From NCBI GenBank assembly GCA_000934385.1, contig KN880568.1:1-64000 (forward strand): a DNA stretch of 64,000 bases, written 5' to 3'. This document shows, one piece after another, positions 11,701-23,430 of this stretch (positions are counted from its first letter, which is position 1; the number at the start of each line of letters is the position of its first letter). Source of the DNA: Cylindrobasidium torrendii FP15055 ss-10 (Eukaryota; Basidiomycota; Agaricomycetes; Agaricales; Physalacriaceae). The notes below the pieces were generated by a model. The model worked only from the letters and a program-made list of their open reading frames with translations, made no database searches and had not been told where the DNA came from. The position numbers and the translations under genes are program-made.

Positions 11701-13490
11701 AGCCCTGCAGAGGTGACATCGAGCGTGAGCCATTCAGTGCCGGTTCAGACGTGGATGCAGAAGTAGCATGAGCCTGAGGTCCAGGCGGTAGATTCGTGAC
11801 AGACGATTTCCGAGCAGGATTCTGAGGCGGTGGGGTTTTCGAAGCGTCGGGGTACTTGATGTGCTCTGAAAGAAGTCAATCTGGGCCGGATTCATATGGC
11901 CCATTGGACATACTAGTATCGAGGACATGAATCGCGTTGGCATCCTCGGCAGTCGCGGGAGTCGAAGATTCACCGCCGAGCACAAACACACGCGAGCCGA
12001 CAGCCGCCATGGCATGGCCAGAACGACCAGTCGGTTGAGGACCCATGTTTTGGAACATAAACCATCGTTGGGCTGTGCGTCCAGGGTGAGCCTCAAATAT
12101 CGAAATCACGAACTTTGAACGCACTGGATATCTTGAACGCGGCAAGATCGGAGAGATCCTTGCCATCCACACCGCGACCGCCAAAGATGTAGATAACATC
12201 ATCCACGAGAGCAGCAGCGTGACCCTCTCGGGCAGCGGGAATATATCCTATACAAGATAACTCGGCCCATGTGTTCGTACTGAAGTCGTAGGCCCAAGTG
12301 TCGTTATAGTGGTACTGCCCGTCTGTGCCGCCAAAACTTTGAATAACTAAGCCACAGGCCTTCAGGATATATGCAAAGAAAGCTTACATGTAGATGCGAT
12401 CCCCATGACTTATGCATGCATGTCCTGTGCGCTTCGCGGGGCGATCCGGAGTGCTAGGTTCAATCCGCTCCCAGACTGCTTTAGTACGCACTGACAACAG
12501 TAAGGCTGCGAAGATTTTGACCTTCAGAAAAAACGCACAAGTGTTGAGGTCGAAAACCCATAGATCATCCAGAAATTCGCTGTCCACTTGTCCGCCAAAA
12601 AGGACAAACCGTGAACCGGCCATGGTGACGGCATGTCCGTATCTGCCAACTGGACTGGGGCCAGCTACAGTGACAAAGGTCCACTCCTTCGATGCTAAGG
12701 AGAATGAGTACACAGTGCAAACCACTACTCTAGATTGCGCACCTAGATTCAACAAATATAGACCTGCATCAAGTTTGTCTGTCGGTTGCGAACGTGGGGA
12801 AGATTTGGTGTCGCCACCCCATACGATGAGTACATTGCTCACGACTGCACTCGCATGCCCAACGCGTTCTGATGGTATCTCCCCTTCGGTTTGAATGAGG
12901 GTGCTAGTGTAGTCCCGAGTGTTGAACAGAAAAAGGTCGTTGGTGACAGTGTCCCCGCGGACGAGACCTCCAAAAAGATACAAGTCGCCGGTATGTGTAC
13001 ATGTCGCGGGAAGGGCGTGTCCGTATCGAGGGAATGGAGATACTGAGGTTGCTGTTGGCGATGGCGTCCCGGACCGGTTGAGTAGGGTGGGTGGAGCAAT
13101 AGCTAGACGGCGAACCGACCAGGGGAAGGAGGGGGCCGGACGTTGTGGTTGCTGTGCCGGAGGAGCTTGAGGTTGTGATGGTGGTGCGGCGCTGGCCTGC
13201 GGTGGTTGCCGCACATTTTGTCCCGGTTGAAGAGATGAAGGAAGCGCCGGGCCACTGTTGGACAGTCAGCTTTAAAGTGTCAAAATGTCTAGATTGCAAA
13301 TAACGGACGCGTTCGCTTGTCCTTCTCCCCGATTCGTCGTCTGCTGTGGATGCGGGACGACGCTGCTATCTTTGCTGGCCGCGGAAGTTTGCAGTTGCGC
13401 CAATGCTTGACTAGGCGTCTGGCCAACGGTGAGATTTGCAGGGGCAGCCGGCGGGGCCTGCGGCTGTTTCTTTCTCGAGAAGAAGGACAT
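8757..13490 (-). CDS. TEA1: Tea1-like kelch-repeat cell-end marker protein
   Basis: Nine exons (13490-13309, 13254-12743, 12694-12539, 12478-12388, 12336-12125, 12072-11914, 11865-11048, 10998-9494, 9444-8757) give 1,440 aa. After a basic start ([11 protein letters not shown]) and a Pro/Gln-rich stretch, kelch repeats run from about residue 105 to 437, each with the RYGHA...LFGG or GRSGHAM...LGGE signature. A Ser/Pro-rich linker follows, then a very long heptad-rich coiled coil from about 660 to 1,400. This order is that of fission yeast Tea1/Tea3 and filamentous-fungal TeaA, which are delivered on microtubule plus ends and mark growing cell tips by recruiting polarity factors. The 3' part of the gene has no CaaX box, unlike TeaR. 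The first donor (GC followed by gtccgt) is weak; the remaining junctions keep frame cleanly. Confidence 0.88.
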
Positions 13491-14519
13491 TCTACGTGAT
13501 CTGCTTCCTAAGAGCGACGGTATGGCTGGCAACTCGTCGTGGTAACAGGCGCAATGGTGAAAGTAATATTCGGGTCGACGGCAGGTTGCCTAAGAGCAAA
13601 GGGAAGAAAGCAAAAGAACGAAGAATGTGAAGCCCCGACACGATACGCCTGAGCCAACGGCTTAGCTAATGGCGTTCAACTTGGGTCGGTGTAATCGCAA
13701 ATGAACCGCGCGAGTAGGAATTGGCCTGCCATCAAACTCCTGATTGAAACAGACGCAAATACGCCACATTTAGATACTGTCCGTGAGTATTGACTTGCTT
13801 GGTTCCAACTAGCCCGAACGTTCCTAGCGCCTGTAAAAGATGACTTAAAAATGCGCACGCGTCATGCAAACTTGCGATACAGACAATTTGATCAGCACAA
13901 TGAGGCGGTGGATTCTGACAGATATCAGGCTTGCCAACAGCTAGCTATGTATATACATCTGTCACATACACTGGCAGTAAAGCATTTCAAAACGAATATT
14001 GACAATTTGAATCCGATTCTGCTAGCGTGCAAAATTGGTCCAACGCTAGCCATGCCATTGACAGTAATGTTATGTCAGGCTCGAGCTCGTTGTCTGTAAT
14101 AGACGGCTAGGCAGCGAGTTGATGCAACATAATCGATGCAGCGAGGTGGCATCTCGGAGTGTTCGTTTTGTGTGATTATACATTTAACCTTTGAACACAG
14201 TACGTAGCTTTGCTCTACTTATGGAGAGCGCGAGCTGCGGGGCCGCTGATCGCCGGATATTGGTAAACAAATTATGCTAGGTGCGTCGACACCGACACAT
14301 TGCACCCTCGGACTCCTATGCTACAGTATCCCACTGCGAGAGTTATCGTTTGTCCAGAGGGCCTGTATACGTGCTGGTCCTCGAATATTTTCTCTTGACA
14401 ATTAAAAGACAGTTGCCTTATGACGCAGGAACCCAAAGAAGATGGCCCTAGCGGCTCCTTGAATCCCATCCTCCAACGCTCATAACGACCTGGCTTCACC
14501 TGGCGTTTCGCAGTCGGCC
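13491..14519. other. 1.0-kb divergent intergenic region
   Basis: No gene is seen. It separates the start codons of the Tea1-like gene (minus) and the proline-rich gene (plus), so it should carry both promoters. Short frames inside lack domains or splice-consistent extensions. Confidence 0.55.
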
Positions 14520-17052
14520 ATGATTATGATGAACAAGAAGGATCAAGCTGCACCCTTGTTGGACTCGGCACCTCAGCCAAAGCGACGCTCATTCATGTTC
14601 GGTCTTTTCTCGTCGTCTGCCGCGAAACCCCCACGGGCACCGCTAGGCAACAAACTCACCAAAGCGACATCGCCCCCGCCGCCCCGGCCTCAGATAAACA
14701 GTTCTGCGCAGGCTGGCCTGCCTGACCCATTTTCGGCAGACGTGACTACCAACCCGTACAACAGGCAAAGCCCGAGTATGACGGTGACTTCACGAGACCG
14801 TAGACAACCCGGCGATCCAAGGGAGATGCGCTGGCCGACTCCGCCTCCTGCACGAGGACCTGCGGTGACAGAGATACGTCCACCTCAGCCTCCCACGTCG
14901 CAAACTTCCACGTCGTCATGGCCATCGCCGTCAGTCCAACGCATTGAAGATGAACGCGGTATGGTACGGCAGGACTCGATTCCAGCGTTGGAGACCCAGC
15001 CGTTGTACGTTGCCAATCCAGATCCAGACCAACCACCGCCATACGAGGACATCCGTACCAAGCCTGTAGAGAAGGGGGAGAAAAAGGCTGAATCCAAGCA
15101 TAAAGTGGAAAATGCGCCCGAGTTCGAAGACGGCAGATTCGCGGCAACATCATCACAAGCCACATCGTCACAGGAAATCTCATCGTCGTCAAATAACGAG
15201 AAGCGACATGTCAAGGACAACTCAGACTATGTCAATGGTCCCAAGGACGTATTTCATGGTTATGCTCACCACAAACAGCGGAGCCAGCCAATTGTGCTCG
15301 GACCTCCTTCCACATTGCCCCCACTACCAACGGACCCACCAGCTAGTGGTGAATCCGGGCCCACTTTGCTAGACTACTCGGCCGACCAGGGCGCACCATA
15401 TAGACCCCACGTTCATTCGGCAAATCCACAATCTTTTCATCCAGTGCGCGAGCAACATTCTGGGCAACCACCGCGAGCTACGGGAGCGCATTCACCATCT
15501 CATCGCATCGAGCATGAACACAACGTTTCACCCTCGAACGGTACTGATCGCCAGAAGCAGCGAAAGCGGCGGGATCCCCTCGCTGCAATGGATCCCTTCG
15601 GCACAAACGACAGCCCATACGCGGCAATCCCTAAGATGGTGAAGAATGATGACGGGCTTCATCATGAGGTGCGCCGTTCGTAATGCACCTGGCTTTGTTT
15701 ACAGCTGACGCCTACTGTAGCACCCGCACCACAACCGTCGTGATGTGCTCTGTTTCCTAATGTGATCTTACACCCGTGCTGATACTGATTTTCAGCCATC
15801 GATGCATATTGTCAATGTTGAGGCCACTCACGTTCCGTTTGGCGGCTCTCTCAACCTCGCACCTGGGCAAATCCTGCCCCGCAATTTCCGGCCATATGCA
15901 CCTTCACCCCAACCACAAGCCGGACCTTCCAACGAGCACTGGATGATGCGCCAACGTTCGAGTCCTGGAGATCGAATTGCATCACCTCACCAATATGCCC
16001 CAGGAACGTCTCAATCGCGTACGCCGCAGCCACCTGCAGTGCTCATCCCTGGTGCACTTCGACAGTTCTCCCAGTCTCCACCAGGTGTGATGCCACAAAG
16101 GAGTGCTACGGTTTCTCCTGGACATCGTTCCCCGGCCGAATTGCCGTCGCAAGTAGGGCGAGGCCCAGTGCCTTCAGGAATGTCTATGTTCTTGCAACCC
16201 TCTGGATCTCGCGCGCAGCCTCAGCACGGCCAGCTATCGCACCGCTCGCCGGGGGACACACAAGCAGCTGTGAACGCGGCTGCTTCTTATAACAACACAC
16301 TCGCTCCTGCAAACGCTTCGCCTCATAAGCCATCGCCGTCAGATGGTCAGAGTGACCCTTACTATGTAGAGAATTCGGATGACGACGCCTATGGTGGAAT
16401 TGTCGACGAACGAGTCGTGAGCAAGCAGCGTCACCACAGCAGTGCTCCTCTTCTTGGAATGTCCATTCCCGCAGGGCGGAGTGCGCCTAACATACATCAC
16501 CCACCACCCAATTCGATGCCAGTTCCTAATCAACAGCGACCGCCGACGGCGGCATCGAGCCATCTCCCGCCGCAGATGCGTCAAGCGTCGGGGCATCCAC
16601 CAGACTTTCCTGAGCCGCAATACTCGCGGGCAGGGACTCAATTTTCTAACGGCTATGCAGAGAGTGCATACACCAACAGCGGTGCGCCTCCGCCTCCACG
16701 CCATGTCCCGAAACACCTTGTTATGCCAACCCCATTGCAAACGCCACCTCGGTCGCAAACCTATGGCCCTGTACCGACCCCATCCCAGCGTGTCGACCCA
16801 CGGCACCAGCCCCAAGGCCCTGCTTCACGCCCCTTCAATCAGTCGACAGCCCGGCAGGGACCGCCGCCTCTTCCCTCGGCTATGATGAAGATGTATCAGG
16901 CAAACACTGCAGACATGGGTCCGAGAGGACTGCAGAAGTCATCTAGTATGTCCCAAGTTCATAGTAGTAGATCAGCAGACGTCGTGGCACCGAAGGCTAA
17001 TCAGGGGGCAAGGAAACCAACCAAGCTCAGTAAGAAGAAGACATTCTTTTAA
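14520..17052 (+). CDS. Large proline/serine-rich protein of unknown function
   Basis: Predicted exons are 14520-15668, 15721-15744 and 15796-17052, giving 809 aa. The protein opens with a charged segment containing MFGLFSSS and is then almost wholly disordered, rich in Pro, Ser, Gln and His. It contains PPPY-type sequence (QPPPYED), a possible WW-domain or arrestin ligand. It ends in a basic tail (KLSKKKTFF). No catalytic domain or membrane segment is visible. Between the two large exons I prefer two introns of 52 and 51 bp around a 24-nt exon encoding HPHHNRRD, because one 127-bp intron would be far outside the local norm. Both solutions keep frame. Codon composition and the 2.4-kb open frame support a real gene; its function is unknown. 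Confidence 0.7.
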
Positions 17053-18378
17053 CCACCAAGGAGCTCCCGTTTGCACCATCATCTGCTATGTTAGTTTATT
17101 TGCTCTATTTATCACCTTGCGTCGAACGCGTCGCACTACTGACGACCGTAATGTGTACTTATGTCCCTCAGTTCATACAATAATGAAGACTTGTGGAAGA
17201 CTTATGTAGCAGCCCACTTTGTCGCTGACGCCCAATATTCCCAACAGTGCTTACCGAATGCGAAACAATGGATAAGAATTAGTCCAAAAAAGGAAAAGGC
17301 AGAAGCGTTCCACCCTGACAATGTCATTTAAGCACCTCTAGCTTGATGCCCTTGCCTCCTACATCAGCGAAGCGACTCACGTCTGACTTTGGATTACAAT
17401 GCGCCATTTACAATGGAGCTCCTGGCGCCCACAGGCGTAATTACGAAGCGCCGACGCTCGACTGAGACGAGCTTATGAGTAGTGTTCAGCACAATGCGGA
17501 CTCGGAGATACTGTGCCAATCTTGGGCCCAGCGCCGTATCCCACAGCTTCGTCGAAATATTCTCCCCCGGAAATCTTCTCGGATGAGCGCCCGAGAGAAC
17601 CGAGCGCTCTACCGCTTTGGTTGCTGATAAATTAGAATGTGCGATCTTGGCATGGTAAATCATCCGGTCCCAACGTAGACATGAAGCAAAGAAGGAGCTG
17701 TTATAGATCGTGACTATCATCATTGAATGCCTATTCGACCATGACAATAACATCGCAGTTTGTCGGCCTCGTTCGGCGCCCTTGTGTAGGCAAACCCACA
17801 TGATGAAGTTGACAGGAAGTTGAACCCGGCGAACCGCGCGGGAGCCAAGTACGAGATTGAGCTCTCTTCGCAATTGGCAGTGAAGGCAGCAGCGGACTCG
17901 GAAGCAGGAGCCATGGATGCAGCTCATTGGATTCGCACAGAGGAAGCTGGCGGCTGTCAAGTGGCGGATAGTGGGTAACAAGCACAGCTGCGATAGGGTT
18001 GTCGACACGAGGCGGGTTCCAGACTACCTCTCTTTCCCCAAGAGAATACCCAGACTCGAGCAATTTCGCTAATAGTAATACACGCTTTTTCGGGCTCCCA
18101 CTACTAGGGATGGGACTCAAATGCGTGACTTCGGTCAGTGAACTTGGGATAGCGCGATGTGAGGTAATAATCTGAGAGTGTCGAGTGGGTTCAGACGGGA
18201 GATACTGCAGCGCTCATCGGGCAATAGAACAGGGAAGCATGGTCCTAAGACGGTGCGAAATGCAAAACGGGCTTACCGATGGAATGATAGGATCTGCGAG
18301 ATCCACGGGATGTGTACCGACAAGTATTTAAGGGCAAGAGGTACACCCACACAAGCCCCCAATCCCGCGCTTAACACA
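17053..18378. other. 1.3-kb stretch without a supported gene
   Basis: It holds the 3' end of the proline-rich gene and the promoter of the C2H2 gene. A minus-strand frame at 17394-18120 can be followed in pieces, but I recognise no domain and no splice chain that yields a coherent protein. A small undetected gene cannot be excluded. Confidence 0.4.
18325..18331 (+). promoter_or_regulatory. TATA-like element of the C2H2 gene
   Basis: A TATTTAA run lies 48-54 bp upstream of the C2H2 gene's ATG. The assignment rests on sequence and position only. Confidence 0.35.
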
Positions 18379-18834
18379 ATGGCGACCACAGTCTCCCTGC
18401 CCAGCATCCACGAAATGTTCCCTGAGCATCTGCTTCATTTGAACGGCTCGCGAACACAATCACCGCCCACCGAACGGCGTCATTATACGCAACGCTCAAT
18501 AAACCGACATCTCCCAGACGCCTCGTCTGACAGGAAACACGTTTGCCTTCAATGCAGAAAGCGCTTTAACCGACCCTCGTCTTTACGCATCCATATGAAC
18601 ACGCACACAGGCGCAACGCCCTTCTTGTGCCCATATCCTAGCTGCGGCCGCTCTTTCAATGTCAATTCGAACATGCGTCGGCACTTCAGAAACCACTCGG
18701 CCAGTCCATCGAGCCCAAGCGAGCAAGCGGATTCTTCATTCGAAGACGACAGACAAAGCTCCCCTCTGGATTCTCCCCAACACAAGATGGACTATGAGAA
18801 GAGCAGGCTACCAACAAGCAGAGACGGGTGGTAG
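18379..18834 (+). CDS. Small two-finger C2H2 zinc-finger protein
   Basis: A single exon encodes 151 aa. Two adjacent Cys2His2 fingers lie at about residues 57-107. The first is C-x2-C-x12-H-x3-H (CLQC...HMNTH). The second is C-x4-C-x12-H-x3-H, with a longer Cys spacing (CPYPSC). A TGATPF linker of the TGEKP type joins them. The C-terminus is acidic and Ser-rich. Two linked fingers suggest a nuclear DNA-binding regulator; similar small proteins occur widely in agaricomycetes, but I cannot assign targets. An upstream in-frame ATG exists at 18178 only as open frame, and the TATA-like element favours 18379. The stop lies only 17 bp from the stop of the convergent membrane-protein gene. Confidence 0.8.
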   Translation: MATTVSLPSIHEMFPEHLLHLNGSRTQSPPTERRHYTQRSINRHLPDASSDRKHVCLQCRKRFNRPSSLRIHMNTHTGATPFLCPYPSCGRSFNVNSNMRRHFRNHSASPSSPSEQADSSFEDDRQSSPLDSPQHKMDYEKSRLPTSRDGW

Positions 18835-18851
18835 CTGGGTGGTAGCAGAGC

Positions 18852-19618
18852 TCAACGCCGTCGGTGGATAGACCCGAGCATGATGTCCTTCCGTGCTTCC
18901 AGTGCAAGAGCCTCTAATTCTCCGTGCACCTTCGGAGCAAGAAATGCAGCGACGGCGATGATGAAGAGAAGCGAAGCAGCGACGGGACAGACGGATTTCG
19001 GAACAACTCCGAAGTAGAGCGGTTCAAGAATAACGTCGAAGGGGACCGGAAGTGGGTACTTTGAGATATGCACCGCGGGGTGCGGGGTGAGGATACCAGC
19101 GTCTATGACGGTTATGCATGCAATCTTAGCTCGTTCTTCTTGTGAATCGAAGAGTTCAATGGAAAAATCGGACGGATACTAAATCCGCTGGTTAGCCGGT
19201 ATAGCTAACGCGTCTTTGAAATATACAGACATTGGCAGGCCAGGAGATGCGTAAGGTGAACTTTTCGAAAGTTGACCAAGTTGCATCGTTGCAATCCAGT
19301 TTCACGAACAATCTTCCCAATCCGGAATCAATGTCCAGCGACGATCCTAAGGGGGCCGGGGGAAGTAGGAAATTGTGTTTCTCAGCGCCAAAACGCAGTG
19401 TTGGCCTAGAACGGTTACAAGCAGGTCTTGTATGCGAGGGACGGACAAACATACAAATTATTTGGTAGTGTGCTGAGCGCCGTAAACTGCGAATTGATGG
19501 CGAAATTTACGATTTCTGTGTTGCAGACCACGAGGACTGCACTGTAGAGCAAGATCAAAGGCAGGAACATGAGGGCTGCTTTCCAGAAGCCATAACGTGA
19601 CCTGTAACACCTTTTCAT
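18852..19618 (-). CDS. Predicted two-transmembrane protein of unknown function
   Basis: Three exons (19618-19455, 19405-19231, 19178-18852) give 221 aa. One hydrophobic helix lies near residues 13-30 (LMFLPLILLYSAVLVV) and a second near 175-195 (AASLLFIIAVAAFLAP). Between them is a soluble domain of about 140 residues. This topology suggests both ends face the cytosol with a lumenal or extracellular middle. I do not recognise the family; an ER protein is a guess. Intron splice sites are strong, and the second intron has a perfect CTAAC branch site. An in-frame ATG at 19627 would lengthen it by three residues. Its start is 10 bp from the start of the divergent TFIIIC gene. Confidence 0.7.
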
Positions 19619-19628
19619 CCTGACCATA

Positions 19629-22271
19629 ATGTCCCGCCGATCACTGCGACCCCGCAAATCTCAGCCCACATATTCTCAACCGGCCATCGATGAACTCGAC
19701 GACGATAGAATGTCAGAACCGCCCATCGCGGCGCTCGACGACGACGCGTCAAGTGGAAGTGACTTCGCGCCAGAGCCAGAGCCAACGGGCGGAGCGCCAG
19801 CCCCAGATGAGGACGACGACGACGAAGACGAAGACATGGGCGTCGTAAGCGATGGACCACAGGACGCGGACGATATGGATGTCGACAAGGCCGTGAAGAA
19901 GCCTACGGTCAGCAAGATCGTTCGAAAGCCGACCAAAAAGCCAGTTCGAAAAACAACAATTGCTGGTGGCAGTGGTCACAAGAACTACTCACTTCCCGCA
20001 CAGAGCGTCCATCACCGCCACAGAGCCGTACCGCTCCATGCACCGCAAAGTTTGGTCGAACGTCTCGACGGACGACCAGAACTCTTCGCACCCGTCAAGA
20101 CTGCTTTGACAAACGCGTACACATCCGATCTCAAGACAAGCGAACGGCTTAGCAAAGCCTGGAGCTACAACGTTGGACTCGGTCCACCCTGGGAGTTGGT
20201 TGAGGATCGAGCATGGTACAAAGAAGCCAAGCCAGGTGCTCAACTCGAACAGGACAGGCGTCCACTGGTCTATTCGAATCTCACAGACACAGCCGAATAT
20301 ACCATACTCTCACCAGAGTTAGTTGTATTCATTTGCTTGAGAATCCTAGTGCTCAGATTATTCAAGAGACGCCGCTTCTTACCTCCCTACTAAAGAGAGC
20401 GATGACGGAGACCGTGAAGACGATATGGAAGAAGACATAGAGCGGGGAGAATCTAGCAAGGAGGACTTTCCAGCCCCCCCTCCGGTTGTGTGTGAACTAG
20501 GCCCGTACGGCAGTCAGAAGACCGTTGAATTTTCAATGCTGCAAGCGCGCGCACTCTGTACGAGGCATTCTTCTCGAATATGGTGTACTCTCTTATCGAC
20601 ATAGGTGAGTTCTTGCCGGAGAACAAAGGCCACATTTTTCACCCTGGTGCTCCCGTTTGGGGACTTGACTGGTGTCCAATACACCCATCCTTTCGTGCAG
20701 GTGATTTCTGAACTGCTTCAAGCCATCCATGACTGAAATCTCTTTTTGAGAGGTTGGATATGCCCAATACCTCGCAGTTGCTCCCTTACCGTCCCATAAC
20801 TACTCTCCAGAAGTTGGCATCCGCGTACGGCGTGATGCTTGCATTCAGATATGGAAGCTGAACCAGGATGGGATACAATGCGAGATGGTGCTTTGCATTG
20901 ACCTAGGCCCCGCTCTTGCGCTGCATTGGTGTCCACTTCCAAGCCACGTCAGTTTCTTCCACTTTAAACGCACGATTACTGAACTACTGTAGAGCAAAGA
21001 CGCCAATAGACTTGGGTTTCTATCAGGGACTTTCCAAGACGGGTCCTTCGCAATATTCGCCGTCCCCAACCTTGTCAGGAATGAATCCGGGCCTGTGCAC
21101 GGTGAACTCATCCTTCCTTCCTTGAAGCCCTCGTTCATGTTGTTATAGTTCATGTCGAACCGGTTTTGCGTATTGAGCTCGTGGAGACATCTTGCTGGTC
21201 GTTTGAATGGGCGAACAGCGAAATTGTGGCCATAGGGACGACAAATGGAATACTTGCAATCTTTGATGTTGGGGCTGGACTGCGAGGTATGTCCTTTCAT
21301 AGGTTAGTCTCTGAGCGACGTCTTATGATGAGCAGGAAAAATATCAACGAAAGATATCGTACCGTTGCATTATATTTCGGTGCACCAATCGGCAATCCGT
21401 GCTTTGACTTGGATTCGTGTGCCGTCAGCGAATGCGGCAGGGGAGCCTCAAATTGACGAGAACCCTACGGTCGTGGCAAGTGGGGGATACGATGGCATGG
21501 AATGCATGACAGACATACGCGAAGGCCGTGGGTCGGTGATCAACAGAACAAGAGGTCGGCTGGCCTTCATTATCTTTGCTGTGGGTTGCCAACTGTTTTC
21601 TAGATGTCATCAACACCATGGTGTTCTCACCATACGCTGGCGGTCCCATAACACTCGATCATGAGAACGTTGTAAAAGCGTATTCCGCCTCACCCAGTAT
21701 GCTTGGTCGAGGGCATACCCTGTTCGAGCCGGGAGGCCCTGTTTGGGTGAGTCATGGAACAGAATCTGGTAGTACACTATACTGATATTTGAGCCAGAAT
21801 ATCGCGACGTCTGAACTTCACGCACACATTGGGATCGCTTGCTCCGATGGCGCGTTAACCACGACCAACGTCCTGCGTTCCACTCGCCGTGGTGGTGTGG
21901 TCAGTGCCTCTTTTCCTTACCACGAAATGTGATGTCTGACATTCCTACTCAAGCCATTTTGGACATACACCGTTTATCAACTGGACTACAATAGGAATGA
22001 CAACAAGTATCGATTTCTGGAGCGTTTCATGCCAACGGAAATGCCACCTCAGCATAAAACCATCTCGTGGCCGCGCGAGGTCGGCGTTAACATAGCGCTT
22101 TGGAACTCCTGCAACGGGTTAGCATCCGCAGGGATGTTGGCGAGCTCTACAGGTAGTGGATTGTGTCGTGTTGACATCCTGGAGGGCCGCTGGATGAATG
22201 AGAAGTTTCCATACGGCGACATATGGCGGGCTCGAGGAGAAACGGCGGGAGCTGAAGATTTGTCTGATTAA
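19629..22271 (+). CDS. TFIIIC WD40-type subunit (Tfc6/Sfc6-like)
   Basis: The N-terminus is basic then acidic and disordered (about 115 residues). A WD40/beta-propeller domain follows with GAPVWGLDWCPIHP, YLAVAPLPSH, SGTFQDGSFAIF, AIGTTNG and SGGYDGM repeats. This is the arrangement of the TFIIIC subunit Tfc6/Sfc6 (GTF3C2 in animals), which helps TFIIIC bind the B box of tRNA genes for RNA polymerase III. Exons after the first 700 bp are clear: 20605-20700, 20751-20947, 20993-21101, 21149-21286, 21336-21554, 21604-21746, 21798-21899, 21954-22271. The first exon runs from 19629 to about 20321. The join from there to an exon ending at 20557 is unresolved: no canonical intron of normal length keeps frame. 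Family assignment is fairly firm; the 5' model is not. Confidence 0.75.
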
Positions 22272-22448
22272 ATGTCTGTGTTGTAACTTGTGCTGCTACT
22301 TAGTCGATAATAAGCCTTGTGTAACTCGTATTGCTCCCGTTTCGACAGCGACGCGATCGAGTCGCGTGATATCAACGGAGGCTGGGGTAAGTAGCAGAGA
22401 CTCTCTTTATCACCAGCCACCACCAGTATACTTGCATATTGTTCACAA

Positions 22449-23290
22449 ATGATTCGCTTGTCAAATGGCCGCGAAATCGCGCCTGAGGATCTTCCAGTTC
22501 CCTATATCCTTACCGACCTCAAGAATATTGAATACCTCGAAGCATTAGAGGCCGAAATCACAGTCAGTGTGCGAACATGGGATCTCTAATGCTGTTTGAC
22601 GCGTCTTAGGCCGCAAAAAAGGCTGCAGAAGAAGGGGAGAAGGATAACACGACAAAGCCAGCTGCCCGTGGCTCGGTGCGTCGTTAAGCTACATAAGCTT
22701 GTGCTGTACTTACCTAACACCAGAAGCGCAAGCGCTCTGGCGCAGCCGAGGATGACGATGATAGTGAGCGCGAGGGCGGCTCCAAGAAAAAGAAATCTTC
22801 CTCGCCGAAGGCTGGCCCGTCGAAGAAGGCAGATTCTCTCAAGGGTGCCGACATATTCTCCATCTATCTGGAAGGAGACGAAGACGGGACTGTGGAAATC
22901 TACGACAGCTGCGACGCTATCCGTAAGAAAATCACAATCCACCTCTCAAACTCCGGCGTCACCAAGGCCAGCTTCTTGCGCGACATCGCACGCATAGCAT
23001 ACCCTAACGACACGCCAAACATCCAGTCCAAACAACTCACGGATTTCCTCTCCAAGAAAGGTGCGACCTCTGGCAGCACCAGCCGCGTCTTTTATGCTGC
23101 GTATGTCTACTTTGAGAAACTGCGTCTCTCCGAGGGCAAACCAAAGAGTGCTCACCGTAAGAAGATGGAAGAAGAGTGGGGTTACCAAGGCGGACTGCCT
23201 AGAGAGCGCGAACGCCAGTTCTTGGTCCCTCAAGGAGTCGTTCCCTACCGAAACGCTCTTGGGGCTGTCAGGACCAGGCGAGTCCGCTAA
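22449..23290 (+). CDS. Lysine-rich protein with a conserved fungal C-terminal domain (DUF7726-like)
   Basis: Three exons (22449-22562, 22610-22675, 22724-23290) give 248 aa. A short N-terminal part is followed by a Lys/Ser-rich nuclear-localisation-like stretch (SKKKKSSSPK). The C-terminal about 150 residues form a helical domain with CDAIRKKI, GVTKASFLRDIA and QLTDFLSKKG. I recognise this as a domain of unknown function repeated in many fungal proteins, here in one copy. The layout suggests a nuclear or chromatin protein. Exon junctions are all phase 0 and the introns are 47-48 bp. It lies tandem to the TFIIIC gene, 177 bp downstream. Confidence 0.8.
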
Positions 23291-23430
23291 CCTAACCATC
23301 TCGCGATACATAACCCGTGTCTTTGTGACACCCTCGAACCCATATAGTTATGCTTTTTGATAAGTCTACAAATATTCTACACATACAGAAATACACAATA
23401 AGTACCAAGCTATCATTGAAGCTTTTTTGT

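Noticed and set aside
17394..18120. Possible minus-strand gene between the proline-rich and C2H2 genes
   Set aside because: Open frames overlap in pieces but contain no recognisable domain and no set of splice sites that gives a coherent protein.
20550..20610. Apparent frameshift in the TFIIIC gene
   Set aside because: A normal 47-bp intron (20558-20604) with GTACGA donor and CATAG acceptor restores frame and family sequence.
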